From assembly GCA_038327195.1 (NCBI GenBank), contig JBBQKU010000019.1:7317-71316 (forward strand): a stretch of 64,000 nt of DNA, in the 5' to 3' direction. Of the stretch, positions 28,397 to 36,239 are shown one piece after another; position 1 is the stretch's first letter, and the number at the start of each line of letters is the position of its first letter. Source of the DNA: UBA4416 sp038327195 (GTDB taxonomy: Bacteria > Bacteroidota > Bacteroidia > B-17B0 > Aurantibacillaceae). Both the position numbers and the translations under genes were made by a program. The notes under the pieces were generated by a model. That model worked only from the letters and a program-made list of their open reading frames with translations, ran no database searches and was not told where the DNA came from.

Positions 28397-28855
28397 GTGG
28401 ACGCATTAAGTTATAAAACCAAATTTGTCAACAAAGCAGCATCTGAAAAAGACTGGTTATTAGTTGACGCAGAAAACGAAGTAGTAGGTCGTTTAGCATC
28501 AAAAATCGCATACATGATACGCGGTAAGCATAAAACAAATTATACACCACACACAGATTGTGGTTCTAATATTGTTGTTATTAATGCTGAAAAAGTTCGT
28601 TTTACAGGAGCGAAATTAGAAGATAAAGAATATGTTCGTTACACTGGTCATCCAGGTGGACAACGTTTCGCAACTCCTAAAGAAATGTTAGCAAAAAAAC
28701 CTACTGAAGTTTTAAAACACGCAGTACACGGTATGTTACCAAAAGGTCGTTTAGGAAGAACGTTAAATACAAATTTATTTGTATTTGCAGGAACTGAACA
28801 TGATCATGCTGCTCAACAACCTAAAAAAGTAGATTTAACCACAATTATTGCATAA
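28397..28855 (+). CDS. rplM: 50S ribosomal protein L13
   Basis: This is a 152-residue protein. The start is GTG, giving MDALSYKTKFVNKA, which matches the L13 N-terminus in this phylum. Family features include WLLVDAENEVVGRLASKIA, the RGK..NYTPHTDCG block and KHAVHGMLPKGRLGR. It is an early assembly protein of the large subunit. It sits 4 bases before rpsI, the conserved L13-S9 pair, under a strong promoter. Confidence 0.98.
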   Translation: MDALSYKTKFVNKAASEKDWLLVDAENEVVGRLASKIAYMIRGKHKTNYTPHTDCGSNIVVINAEKVRFTGAKLEDKEYVRYTGHPGGQRFATPKEMLAKKPTEVLKHAVHGMLPKGRLGRTLNTNLFVFAGTEHDHAAQQPKKVDLTTIIA

Positions 28856-28859
28856 CGAA

Positions 28860-29246
28860 ATGGAAGTAGTAAACACATCAGGTCGCAGAAAATGTTCAGT
28901 AGCACGTGCTTATGTATCTAAAGGTACAGGAGTAATTACTATCAACAAAAGAGATTACAAAGAGTATTTCAAAACTCCAACTTTACAATATTATGTTTTA
29001 CAATCATTAAACAACGCTAAAGCTGTTGGAGAATATGATGTAAAAATTAATGTAAATGGAGGAGGAACTACAGGACAAGCGCAAGCTGTTCGTTTAGCAA
29101 TTGCTAAAGCTTTAGTAGAAATCAATCCAGAATTGAAAAAAGATTTACGTGCAGAAGGTTTAGTTACACGTGACCCTCGTATGGTTGAACGTAAAAAATT
29201 CGGTCAAAAGAAAGCTCGTGCTCGTTTCCAATTCAGCAAACGTTAG
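28860..29246 (+). CDS. rpsI: 30S ribosomal protein S9
   Basis: I chose ATG at 28860, giving 128 residues beginning MEVVNTSGRRKCSVARAY. An in-frame TTG at 28848 lies inside rplM and adds nothing conserved. GGGTTGQAQAVRLAIAKAL and the C-terminal KKARARFQFSKR, whose end reaches the P-site tRNA, are diagnostic. It is cotranscribed with rplM. Confidence 0.98.
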   Translation: MEVVNTSGRRKCSVARAYVSKGTGVITINKRDYKEYFKTPTLQYYVLQSLNNAKAVGEYDVKINVNGGGTTGQAQAVRLAIAKALVEINPELKKDLRAEGLVTRDPRMVERKKFGQKKARARFQFSKR

Positions 29247-29279
29247 AATTCAAATTATTATATTTTATATATACTACAC

Positions 29280-30128
29280 ATGTCAACAAAAACATTCAAC
29301 GAATTATTAGAATCTGGTGCTCATTTTGGTCACTTGAAAAGAAAATGGAATCCAGCAATGGCTCCTTACATTTATGCTGAAAAAAACGGCATCCATATTA
29401 TCGACTTAAATAAAACAGTTGTTAAAATTGATGAAGCTGCAGCTGCTATTAAGCAAATTGCTCGTTCAGGTAAAAAAATATTATTTGTAGCTACTAAAAA
29501 ACAAGCAAAAGACATCGTTGCTGCTAAAGTTAAAGAAGTAGGTATGCCTTATGTAACTGAGCGTTGGCCAGGTGGTATGTTAACTAATTTTGCAACTATC
29601 CGTAAGGCAGTTCGTAAAATGGGACAAATCGACAAAATGGCTACTGATGGTACTTTTGATAATATTTCTAAAAAAGAAAAATTACAAATTACTCGTGAGC
29701 GTGCAAAGTTAGAAATTAACTTAGGTTCAGTTGCTGATTTAACTCGTTTACCATCAGCTTTATTTATAGTTGACATCAGCAAAGAACATATTGCTGTTGC
29801 TGAAGCTAAACGTTTAAATATTCCAACTTTTGCAATTGTTGATACAAATTCAAATCCTAATTTTGTGGATTATGCAATTCCTGCAAATGATGATTCTTCT
29901 AGTTCTGTAGCATATATTGTTGATTTAATTTGCAAAGCAATAAACGAAGGTTTAGGTGATCGCAAAATGGACAAAGAAGCTGGATTAGTTGAAGAGAAAG
30001 AAGCGAAAAACTCTAAAGAAGAGGCTGAAGAATTAGCAGAAGGTGTTACTGTAAAAGGAGCAAAAGCTGTTGAAGATGAAGCGGCTCGTAAAACAGCACC
30101 TCGCAAAAGAACAGTAGCCAAAAAATAA
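29280..30128 (+). CDS. rpsB: 30S ribosomal protein S2
   Basis: The 282-residue protein has the S2 features LLESGAHFGHLKRKWNP, the TNFATIRK loop and FVDYAIPANDDS. The C-terminal 45 residues are a charged Lys/Glu/Ala tail ending TAPRKRTVAKK, longer than in E. coli but common in Bacteroidota. It lies 33 bases after rpsI and before tsf. A weak hairpin separates it from tsf, so part of the transcription may read through. Confidence 0.98.
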   Translation: MSTKTFNELLESGAHFGHLKRKWNPAMAPYIYAEKNGIHIIDLNKTVVKIDEAAAAIKQIARSGKKILFVATKKQAKDIVAAKVKEVGMPYVTERWPGGMLTNFATIRKAVRKMGQIDKMATDGTFDNISKKEKLQITRERAKLEINLGSVADLTRLPSALFIVDISKEHIAVAEAKRLNIPTFAIVDTNSNPNFVDYAIPANDDSSSSVAYIVDLICKAINEGLGDRKMDKEAGLVEEKEAKNSKEEAEELAEGVTVKGAKAVEDEAARKTAPRKRTVAKK

Positions 30129-30146
30129 TTTTATCACTCATAATAT

Positions 30147-30183
30147 TAAAGGCCGTTCTTGATAAGGGAAGGGCTTTTTTTTT
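30147..30183 (+). terminator. Imperfect hairpin with T-run between rpsB and tsf
   Basis: AAAGGCCGTTCTT and GGGAAGGGCTTT pair with a bulge and a mismatch, followed by nine T. It probably acts as a partial terminator inside the rpsB-tsf unit. Confidence 0.6.
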
Positions 30184-30214
30184 AACTAAATTAATAAATT
30201 AAAAAACAATAAAA

Positions 30215-31039
30215 ATGGCAATTACAGCACAAGAAGTAAACAAATTACGTCAACAAACCGGAGCTGGTATGATGGATTGTAAAAAAGCATTAGAAGAAAA
30301 CAATGGTGATTTTGAACAAGCTGTTGATTATCTTCGTAAAAAAGGAGCAAAAGTTGCTGCAAATCGTGGCGACAGAGATTCTAAAGAAGGAGTTGTTTTA
30401 GCAAAAACATCAACTGATAACAAAAGAGGAATATTAATTTGGGTTAACTGCGAAACTGATTTCGTAGCAATTAATGCTGATTTTATTGCTTTTGCTGAAT
30501 CTATTGCAGCTATTGCTTTAGAAAAAAACGCAAAAACAAAAGAAGAAATTTTAACATTACCATACAACAACGATATTACAGTTGGAGATAAATTTATGGA
30601 GCAATGTGGTAAAATTGGAGAGAAAATTGAAATTGGATATTTTGAAGCTATTTCAGCTGAAAAAGTTTCTGCTTACATTCATCCAGGAAATAGAGTTTCT
30701 GTAATAGTAGGTTTCAATAAAGATATTGATAATGAAGTTGGACGTAATGTTGCAATGCAAGCTGCAGCAATGGCTCCAGTAGCATTAGATAAAGAAGGTG
30801 TTACTCCAGAAATGTTAGAGAGAGAATTAGAAATTGCTCGTGAAGTAATTCGTGCAGAAGGAAAACCTGAAGATATGGTTGAGAAAATTGCAGCTGGTAA
30901 AATTGCTAAATTCTATAAAGAATCTACTTTATTAAATCAAGAATATATTAAAGATAATAAAATGACAGTTGCTCAATATCTACAAAGTGTTGACAAAGGA
31001 TTAACTGCAACGGCGTTTAAACGTTACGCTTTATCTTAG
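30215..31039 (+). CDS. tsf: Translation elongation factor Ts
   Basis: The 274-residue protein begins MAITAQEVNKLRQQTGAGMMDCKKAL, the conserved EF-Ts N-terminal module. The TDFVAINADFIAFA core follows, where the TDFV motif contacts EF-Tu. It is the GDP/GTP exchange factor for EF-Tu. The order rpsB-tsf-pyrH is widely conserved in bacteria. Confidence 0.98.
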   Translation: MAITAQEVNKLRQQTGAGMMDCKKALEENNGDFEQAVDYLRKKGAKVAANRGDRDSKEGVVLAKTSTDNKRGILIWVNCETDFVAINADFIAFAESIAAIALEKNAKTKEEILTLPYNNDITVGDKFMEQCGKIGEKIEIGYFEAISAEKVSAYIHPGNRVSVIVGFNKDIDNEVGRNVAMQAAAMAPVALDKEGVTPEMLERELEIAREVIRAEGKPEDMVEKIAAGKIAKFYKESTLLNQEYIKDNKMTVAQYLQSVDKGLTATAFKRYALS

Positions 31040-31050
31040 TAAATTATTAA

Positions 31051-31080
31051 AAACCGATTATTTTAATCGGTTTTTTTTTT
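31051..31080 (+). terminator. tsf terminator
   Basis: AAACCGATTA/TAATCGGTTT is a perfect 10-bp stem with a 3-base loop, followed by a long T-run. Confidence 0.92.
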
Positions 31081-31165
31081 GTTTAAATTTTTATAAATAT
31101 TAAAACATCTCCGCTTTATACTATAAATAAATAGGTAAATTGCTATAGGGAATAAAATTGAAACT

Positions 31166-31873
31166 ATGAAATACAAACGTATACTATTAAAATTATCTGG
31201 AGAAGCCTTAATGGGTAATAAAGGTTTTGGTATTGATCATGAACGATTATTAGAATACGCTAAAGAAATTAAATTAGCCTATGATGCAGGTTGCCAAATA
31301 GCCATTGTAATTGGAGGTGGTAATATATTTAGAGGAATTCAAGCAGAAAAAGGAGGGATGGATCGTGTACATGGTGATTATATGGGTATGCTTGCAACCG
31401 TTATTAATTCTATGGCTGTTCAATCTGCTTTAGAAGGATTAGGAGTTCAAACTCGTTTACAAAGCGCTATTAAAATGGAACAAATTTGCGAACCTTTTAT
31501 TAGAAGAAAAGCGGTTCGTCACCTTGAAAAAGGACGCGTTGTGATTTTTGGAGCAGGTACTGGTAATCCATATTTTACAACGGATACCGCAGCTACTTTA
31601 CGTGCTATTGAAATTGAGGCTGATGTTATTTTAAAAGGTACACGCGTGGATGGGATTTATACTTCTGATCCTGAAAAAGACCCAAAAGCTACAAAATATG
31701 AAACTATATCTTTTGAAGAAGTATATTCAAAAGGACTTGAAGTAATGGATATGACTGCATTTACACTTTGTAAAGAAAACAATTTGCCGCTCATTGTTTT
31801 TGATATGAACAAAAAAGGAAACCTGCAAAATTTGATTTATGGTGAAAAAGTTGGAACATTAGTTGAAGTGTAA
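31166..31873 (+). CDS. pyrH: Uridylate kinase
   Basis: The 235-residue amino-acid-kinase fold has LLKLSGEALMG at the start, the nucleotide-binding VIGGGNIFRG, and GAGTGNPYFTTDTAA, a signature of bacterial UMP kinases. It phosphorylates UMP to UDP for pyrimidine nucleotide synthesis. In many bacteria frr follows directly; here a phosphoribosyltransferase does. The 5' region (31081-31165) has no clear promoter box. Confidence 0.97.
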   Translation: MKYKRILLKLSGEALMGNKGFGIDHERLLEYAKEIKLAYDAGCQIAIVIGGGNIFRGIQAEKGGMDRVHGDYMGMLATVINSMAVQSALEGLGVQTRLQSAIKMEQICEPFIRRKAVRHLEKGRVVIFGAGTGNPYFTTDTAATLRAIEIEADVILKGTRVDGIYTSDPEKDPKATKYETISFEEVYSKGLEVMDMTAFTLCKENNLPLIVFDMNKKGNLQNLIYGEKVGTLVEV

Positions 31874-31925
31874 TTTTTCATTTTCAAATTCAATTACAAA
31901 TGGATAAGTTTTATTAAATTTACGC

Positions 31926-32429
31926 ATGGGCAAAATTAAGATTCTAGATTCACAGCAAATAGACCAAAAGTTAAATCGAATGGCCTATCAAGTTTATGAA
32001 GCAAATTTTAAAGAGAAAGAATTGTTTATTGTTGGAATTGATGGTAATGGATATAAAGTGGCTCAACGTATTGCTGCAATTTTAGAGTCTATTTCTAGCA
32101 TCAAAATAAAAATAGGTAAAATAAAATTAAATAAAGAAAAGCCCTGGTTAGTTGAGCCATCGATTGATTTTACGGAAAATGATTTTGAAAATAAATCTAT
32201 TATATTAGTGGATGATGTTTTAAATAGTGGTAAAGCATTGATGTATGCGGTAAAACTATTTTTAAATAAACCTGTTAAACAATTAAATACTTTAATATTA
32301 GTAGATAGAAGTCATACGCGTTTTCCTGTGAAGGCTGATTTTGTTGGCTTATCATTATCAACTACTTTGCAAGAACGTATTGATACAGATTTTTCTAAAA
32401 AAGGGAAAGAAGCTGTTTATTTAGTTTAA
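31926..32429 (+). CDS. Phosphoribosyltransferase family protein (PyrR-like)
   Basis: The 167-residue type I phosphoribosyltransferase has the PRPP-binding loop SIILVDDVLNSGKAL and an N-terminal QIDQKLNRMAYQVYE typical of PyrR/UPRT-like proteins. The adjacent pyrH suggests pyrimidine salvage or control, but the protein lacks an obvious basis for assigning RNA binding. Its stop overlaps the convergent downstream gene by 4 bases. Confidence 0.88.
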   Translation: MGKIKILDSQQIDQKLNRMAYQVYEANFKEKELFIVGIDGNGYKVAQRIAAILESISSIKIKIGKIKLNKEKPWLVEPSIDFTENDFENKSIILVDDVLNSGKALMYAVKLFLNKPVKQLNTLILVDRSHTRFPVKADFVGLSLSTTLQERIDTDFSKKGKEAVYLV

Positions 32430-32977
32430 GCATATTCTAATTCCGAACGTAGCTTTTTAATTGTAAGAAAAAGTTCACTGGCTTTTTGAGTTCCAATGCG
32501 ATAAATAAAACCTGAATTATCTTTTAATTCTATAAACTCATTTCCGTTTGTGAAAAATTTAATAATTCCTCGGCTATGTAAATTATAAACGGCCCTTCTA
32601 AAAATATGTTTTTTGTATTTGCTTTTTCGAATATTAGAAATTGTATCTAAATTTATTTTAACTCTTCTAGCGGTCCAAAATCCATCTATAATGATATATT
32701 TTTCATATACTTTTATGTGTGTATGTAAAATGTAAGTTAGCATTGCTGAAAAAGATAAAATTAATAAGCCTAATAAAAAAAATATTTTACCCGAATTAGG
32801 TATATCTATTGCTGGGTAATAGCCAATTTCAAAAACTGAAACGTGAACTGGTTTTGGATTTTCGCTCCAATAATAACCAACAAAACAAAACAATGTAATT
32901 ACTGTTCTCCAAATAATACTAAGTCTGTTATGACCTAAGTATTGTTTTTCTTCAAATATAATTTTGTCTGATTGCAA
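32426..32977 (-). CDS. Two-helix membrane protein, conserved hypothetical
   Basis: The 183-residue protein has two transmembrane helices (about 23-38 and 65-85). A C-terminal soluble part of about 95 residues (VYEKYIIIDGFW, INLDTISNIRK) looks like a small beta-barrel, PH-like domain. The start is TTG at 32977, 5 bases downstream of the TPMT gene stop, which suggests coupling. I do not recognise a named family. Confidence 0.65.
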   Translation of the reverse strand: MQSDKIIFEEKQYLGHNRLSIIWRTVITLFCFVGYYWSENPKPVHVSVFEIGYYPAIDIPNSGKIFFLLGLLILSFSAMLTYILHTHIKVYEKYIIIDGFWTARRVKINLDTISNIRKSKYKKHIFRRAVYNLHSRGIIKFFTNGNEFIELKDNSGFIYRIGTQKASELFLTIKKLRSELEYA

Positions 32978-32982
32978 ATAAA

Positions 32983-33564
32983 TTAGGCTTTCTCAAAGTT
33001 AATAAATAATTCTCTATCCGCTCTTGGCTTAATAGAATTATAACATGGTTCAAAGGTATTAAGCTTGAAAAGATGTTCAAAGTAGGGTAGGTATTCTGCT
33101 TTGTTTCCTCCAAACGGTGGGTGTTCTGTATTTAAGTTGTCGTTAAATAATAAGCCTACTAATTTCCCATTGGGTTTTAATAACTTATTCATTTGTTCTG
33201 CATAGGCTTTTCGTAGTTCAGGATTTATAGCGCAAAAAAAAGTTTGCTCAATTATTAAATCGTATTGACCTTTATGATCAAAAAAGTTTTCACATACTAA
33301 ATGCTCAGGGTTAAAATGAGGATTACGTTTTTTAAATAAATTTATTGGTTCTTCAGCAAAATCTAATACAAAGATGTTTTTAAAACCATGATTAAAAAGA
33401 TATTCAGCTTCATGGGCATTTCCAGCTCCTGGAATTAATATTTTTAAATCTTTATTTGAAAGTTGATTAAAATAATCTTTTAATGGATTTGAAATTTCTC
33501 CTAAATCCCAGCTAAATTCATTTTCTAAGTACCTGTTATTCCAATATTGATTATCTAAATTCAT
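32983..33564 (-). CDS. SAM-dependent methyltransferase, TPMT family
   Basis: The 193-residue protein has the thiopurine methyltransferase pattern YWNNRYLENEFSWDLGEISNPL and SAM-binding LIPGAGNAHEAEYL. FVLDFAEEP provides the acidic ribose contact, and EQTFFCAI follows. Related bacterial enzymes methylate small thiols, tellurite or selenium compounds, or are nitrile-related; the substrate here is not deducible. It precedes the two-helix membrane protein, probably in one transcript, and is divergent from the prenyltransferase gene. Confidence 0.88.
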   Translation of the reverse strand: MNLDNQYWNNRYLENEFSWDLGEISNPLKDYFNQLSNKDLKILIPGAGNAHEAEYLFNHGFKNIFVLDFAEEPINLFKKRNPHFNPEHLVCENFFDHKGQYDLIIEQTFFCAINPELRKAYAEQMNKLLKPNGKLVGLLFNDNLNTEHPPFGGNKAEYLPYFEHLFKLNTFEPCYNSIKPRADRELFINFEKA

Positions 33565-33636
33565 GTTTCTGTTATTAAATGCTATGCCTGTTAAAATTAA
33601 AAATAATATGCTTAACTTTAAGAAATAAAAATTATT

Positions 33637-34572
33637 TTGCTAAAAAACCCTTTCATAGCTTTTTTAAAATTAATTAGGATTGAAAATCTATTAATTATTA
33701 CCTTAACACAATGTTGTATTCAATATTTTGTTTTAAACGATTTTGTTGAGTATACTAAATTTACTCCTTTTTTGTTTTTTATTTCAATATTAAGCACTAC
33801 ACTTATTGCTGCAGGTGGTTATATTATTAACGATTATTTTGATGTTAAAACAGATAAAATAAATCGTCCCGAAACTGTTGTTTTGGATGTAATTATTAAA
33901 CGCAGATGGGCAATGCTTTTGCACATTGTATTTAATGCAGTTGGTTTAGCTTTAGGATTATACTTAGCCTTAAAATGTCAAAATTTAAAACTCGTTACTT
34001 TTCAACTATTAAGTATTGTTTTACTTTGGTTTTATTCTACACATTTTAAAAAACAATTATTGATTGGTAACCTTGTAGTATCTACTTTAACGGCAACTAT
34101 TCCGTTATTACCTTTAATTTATGATTTTTATTTTACGCCCGAAATCAATCCTTTTATAATTGAATATATTAGGACGATTATGAAGTCGCTGATATATGTA
34201 GTTGTTGGTTATAGCTTATTTGCTTTTTTAACATCCTTTGCACGAGAGGTTATAAAAGATATGGAAGATTATGAAGGTGATGTTCAAACGGGCTGTAAAA
34301 CAATGCCAATTGTTTGGGGAATGGTTACCAGTAAAGTAGTTACATTTTTTGTCGTGAGTATTACTATTGGTTTTTTGCTTTTGGCCTGTTTGCACTTTAT
34401 TAAGCAACAAAATTTTTTGCCTTTGTATTATATTGTTGGCTTAATTATATTTCCTTTAATAGTCATTATATTTATAACAGTAACTGCCAAATCCAGTAAA
34501 GGTTTTAAAATGGCAAGCTTATTGCTTAAATTTGTTATGTTATTTGGCATTGCATTCACCTATTTTATATAA
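33637..34572 (+). CDS. UbiA-family prenyltransferase
   Basis: The 311-residue integral membrane protein has about eight helices. It carries two aspartate-rich motifs that bind prenyl diphosphate through magnesium: NDYFDVKTDKINRP near residue 66 and DMEDYEGDVQTG near 208. It resembles geranylgeranylglycerol-phosphate synthase-type and menaquinone/heme-type enzymes of Bacteroidota; the acceptor is not certain. The start is TTG (33637); no in-frame ATG fits. It is followed 6 bases later by maf. Confidence 0.88.
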   Translation: MLKNPFIAFLKLIRIENLLIITLTQCCIQYFVLNDFVEYTKFTPFLFFISILSTTLIAAGGYIINDYFDVKTDKINRPETVVLDVIIKRRWAMLLHIVFNAVGLALGLYLALKCQNLKLVTFQLLSIVLLWFYSTHFKKQLLIGNLVVSTLTATIPLLPLIYDFYFTPEINPFIIEYIRTIMKSLIYVVVGYSLFAFLTSFAREVIKDMEDYEGDVQTGCKTMPIVWGMVTSKVVTFFVVSITIGFLLLACLHFIKQQNFLPLYYIVGLIIFPLIVIIFITVTAKSSKGFKMASLLLKFVMLFGIAFTYFI

Positions 34573-34578
34573 ACTCTT

Positions 34579-35172
34579 ATGAACAAAATTGAAGAAATAA
34601 TTAAGGAATTTCCGTATCAAATTATATTAGGGTCAAACTCACCTCGTAGGCATGAATTATTGACAAGTTTAGGTTTTAAATTTTTAAATAAACCCATTAA
34701 TGCCGACGAATCATTTCCTGTTGATTTATTAGCAGAAGAAATTCCATTGTATTTGGCTGAAAAAAAAGCAGATGCTTATGAAGATGAATTAAAAGACAAT
34801 GAAATTTTAATTACGGCTGATACAATTGTTTGGTGCGAAGGAAAAGTTTTTAATAAGCCTGCAAATTTTGTAGAAGGAAAATTAATGCTAGAAACATTAA
34901 GTGGTAAAATGCACGAAGTATATACGGGAGTATGTTTAAAAAGTGGAAACAAACAAACTACATTTTACGATGTTAGTAAAGTATATTTTAAAAAATTGAA
35001 ACCAGAAGAAATCGAATACTATTTAATAAATTTTAGTCCTTACGATAAAGCTGGTGGCTATGGTGTTCAAGATTGGTTAGGATATATAGGTATCGATAAA
35101 ATTGAAGGTAGTTTTTACAATGTAATGGGTTTACCTGTTAAAGAATTGTTTGAAGAATTAGTGAAGTTTTAA
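34579..35172 (+). CDS. maf: Maf family nucleoside triphosphate pyrophosphatase
   Basis: The 197-residue protein has the Maf N-terminal motif LGSNSPRRHELL, the acidic ADTIVW, and the C-terminal DKAGGYGVQDW and GSFYNVMGLP. Maf proteins hydrolyse non-canonical or methylated nucleotides such as dTTP/UTP analogues. It is cotranscribed with the prenyltransferase, a common neighbour pair in this phylum. Confidence 0.95.
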   Translation: MNKIEEIIKEFPYQIILGSNSPRRHELLTSLGFKFLNKPINADESFPVDLLAEEIPLYLAEKKADAYEDELKDNEILITADTIVWCEGKVFNKPANFVEGKLMLETLSGKMHEVYTGVCLKSGNKQTTFYDVSKVYFKKLKPEEIEYYLINFSPYDKAGGYGVQDWLGYIGIDKIEGSFYNVMGLPVKELFEELVKF

Positions 35173-35183
35173 TTTTTTTCCTA

Positions 35184-35327
35184 ATGAGACTTAAATCCGT
35201 TTCTCTATTAATAATAATATCCCTTATGTTAACGCTAGTATTACCGAGTTGTTTTATATTTAGAGGAAAAAACAAGTGCGATACATGCCCAAGTTTTAAT
35301 CATACCAAAAAGAAAAAGAAGCATTAA
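35184..35327 (+). CDS. 47-residue cysteine-containing lipoprotein
   Basis: ATG at 35184 opens a 47-codon frame. A basic start (MRLKS) leads into a hydrophobic stretch and the lipobox LPSC, giving lipidated Cys23. The mature peptide is only about 25 residues, KNKCDTCPSFNHTKKKKKH, with a C-x-x-C pair (Cys32/Cys35) and a poly-lysine tail. It lies 11 bases after maf. The complete lipoprotein signal and the CxxC argue that it is real. It could bind a metal or associate with lipid A or peptidoglycan. Confidence 0.72.
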   Translation: MRLKSVSLLIIISLMLTLVLPSCFIFRGKNKCDTCPSFNHTKKKKKH

Positions 35328-35347
35328 TACTTTTTGAGAATAGTAAT

Positions 35348-35390
35348 CAGAGAAAAAGCTGCTCAATATTACTGAGCAACTTTTTCTCTG
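35348..35390. terminator. Bidirectional terminator overlapping the end of the DUF4249 gene
   Basis: An 18-bp stem with one mismatch (CAGAGAAAAAG-C-TGCTCA / TGAGCA-A-CTTTTTCTCTG) surrounds ATATTAC. It contains the last codons and stop of the convergent minus-strand gene. Confidence 0.85.
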
Positions 35391-36235
35391 ATTCCAACGG
35401 CACTCATACAAAACCACCCAACAACTTTAATTTTAGGATTGTTTGAAATAATATTTGTTTTTATGTTTTCTGGAGTCGTTGCAAATAAGCCAGAGTTAGA
35501 AATTTGTGCCTGCGCTTGAAAAAGCAAATTATAAGTTGTTAAATTAATTGAATGAATTTCAACGCGGCAAATATCATATTTTTGAAATACTTCGCCAAAT
35601 GGAGTAATGCCCTCTGCAATAGGTGGTATAAATGGAAAGCCATCTGCTGCTGGACTGTAAGCACCATTGAATGCTAAGTTCATGCCACCAGTTTTAAAAT
35701 ATTCGCCATTTTTATAAGACTTAATCCAATAAAAATCATCAACATCGCCAGGCTGATCAAATCCTAAAAATTTAAATACATAACCTGCTTTTCCGCCAAA
35801 GGCTCCAGCCTCTTTGTAAGTAACATCTAAACTATCAATTTGCGCAGTACGATTTAATTTACTGGTTGAAGTGTAAGTTGTGCCATCATAAATTACAGTT
35901 AACTCATAATTGTTATTTACTCTGCCAATAGTATCGGTTGTTAATAAATTAAAAACATAGTCACCATTATTATTATCTGTAAAATTAAATAGTTGGCCGT
36001 TAGTTGTGTTTTTAATACTTACGGTTGCTCCAAGAACAGGACTGTTTTTAGTTTTAGAAAAGTAATCATCAGTATAAGTTAAGCGTATTCTCTGTTGAGA
36101 ACGCATGTCATTTACAAATGCATCAACGGTTACCAATGGTGTTCCTTTATCTAACTTTACTTGTATTACATCTTCGCATGATGATAAAGTAAATGCTATT
36201 ACAAATGCGATAAATAGGTTTAATGTGTGTTTCAT
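35369..36235 (-). CDS. DUF4249 lipoprotein, partner of the TonB-dependent receptor
   Basis: The 288-residue lipoprotein has LSSCEDVIQVKLD (lipidated Cys20). The sequence VDAFVNDMRSQQRIRLTYTDDYF is typical of the DUF4249 family, which is nearly always encoded beside a TonB-dependent receptor of the CarboxypepD_reg type. The rest is beta-rich, with VSIKNTTNGQLFNFTDNNNGDYVF. It starts 4 bases after the receptor stop, so the two form an operon. The exported or imported ligand is unknown. Its final codons lie inside the terminator hairpin. Confidence 0.92.
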   Translation of the reverse strand: MKHTLNLFIAFVIAFTLSSCEDVIQVKLDKGTPLVTVDAFVNDMRSQQRIRLTYTDDYFSKTKNSPVLGATVSIKNTTNGQLFNFTDNNNGDYVFNLLTTDTIGRVNNNYELTVIYDGTTYTSTSKLNRTAQIDSLDVTYKEAGAFGGKAGYVFKFLGFDQPGDVDDFYWIKSYKNGEYFKTGGMNLAFNGAYSPAADGFPFIPPIAEGITPFGEVFQKYDICRVEIHSINLTTYNLLFQAQAQISNSGLFATTPENIKTNIISNNPKIKVVGWFCMSAVGIREKVAQ

Positions 36236-36239
36236 TTTC

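Noticed and set aside
28212..28409. 65-codon hydrophobic frame before rplM
   Set aside because: It spans the rplM promoter and overlaps the rplM start. The apparent membrane protein is likely chance in AT-rich DNA.
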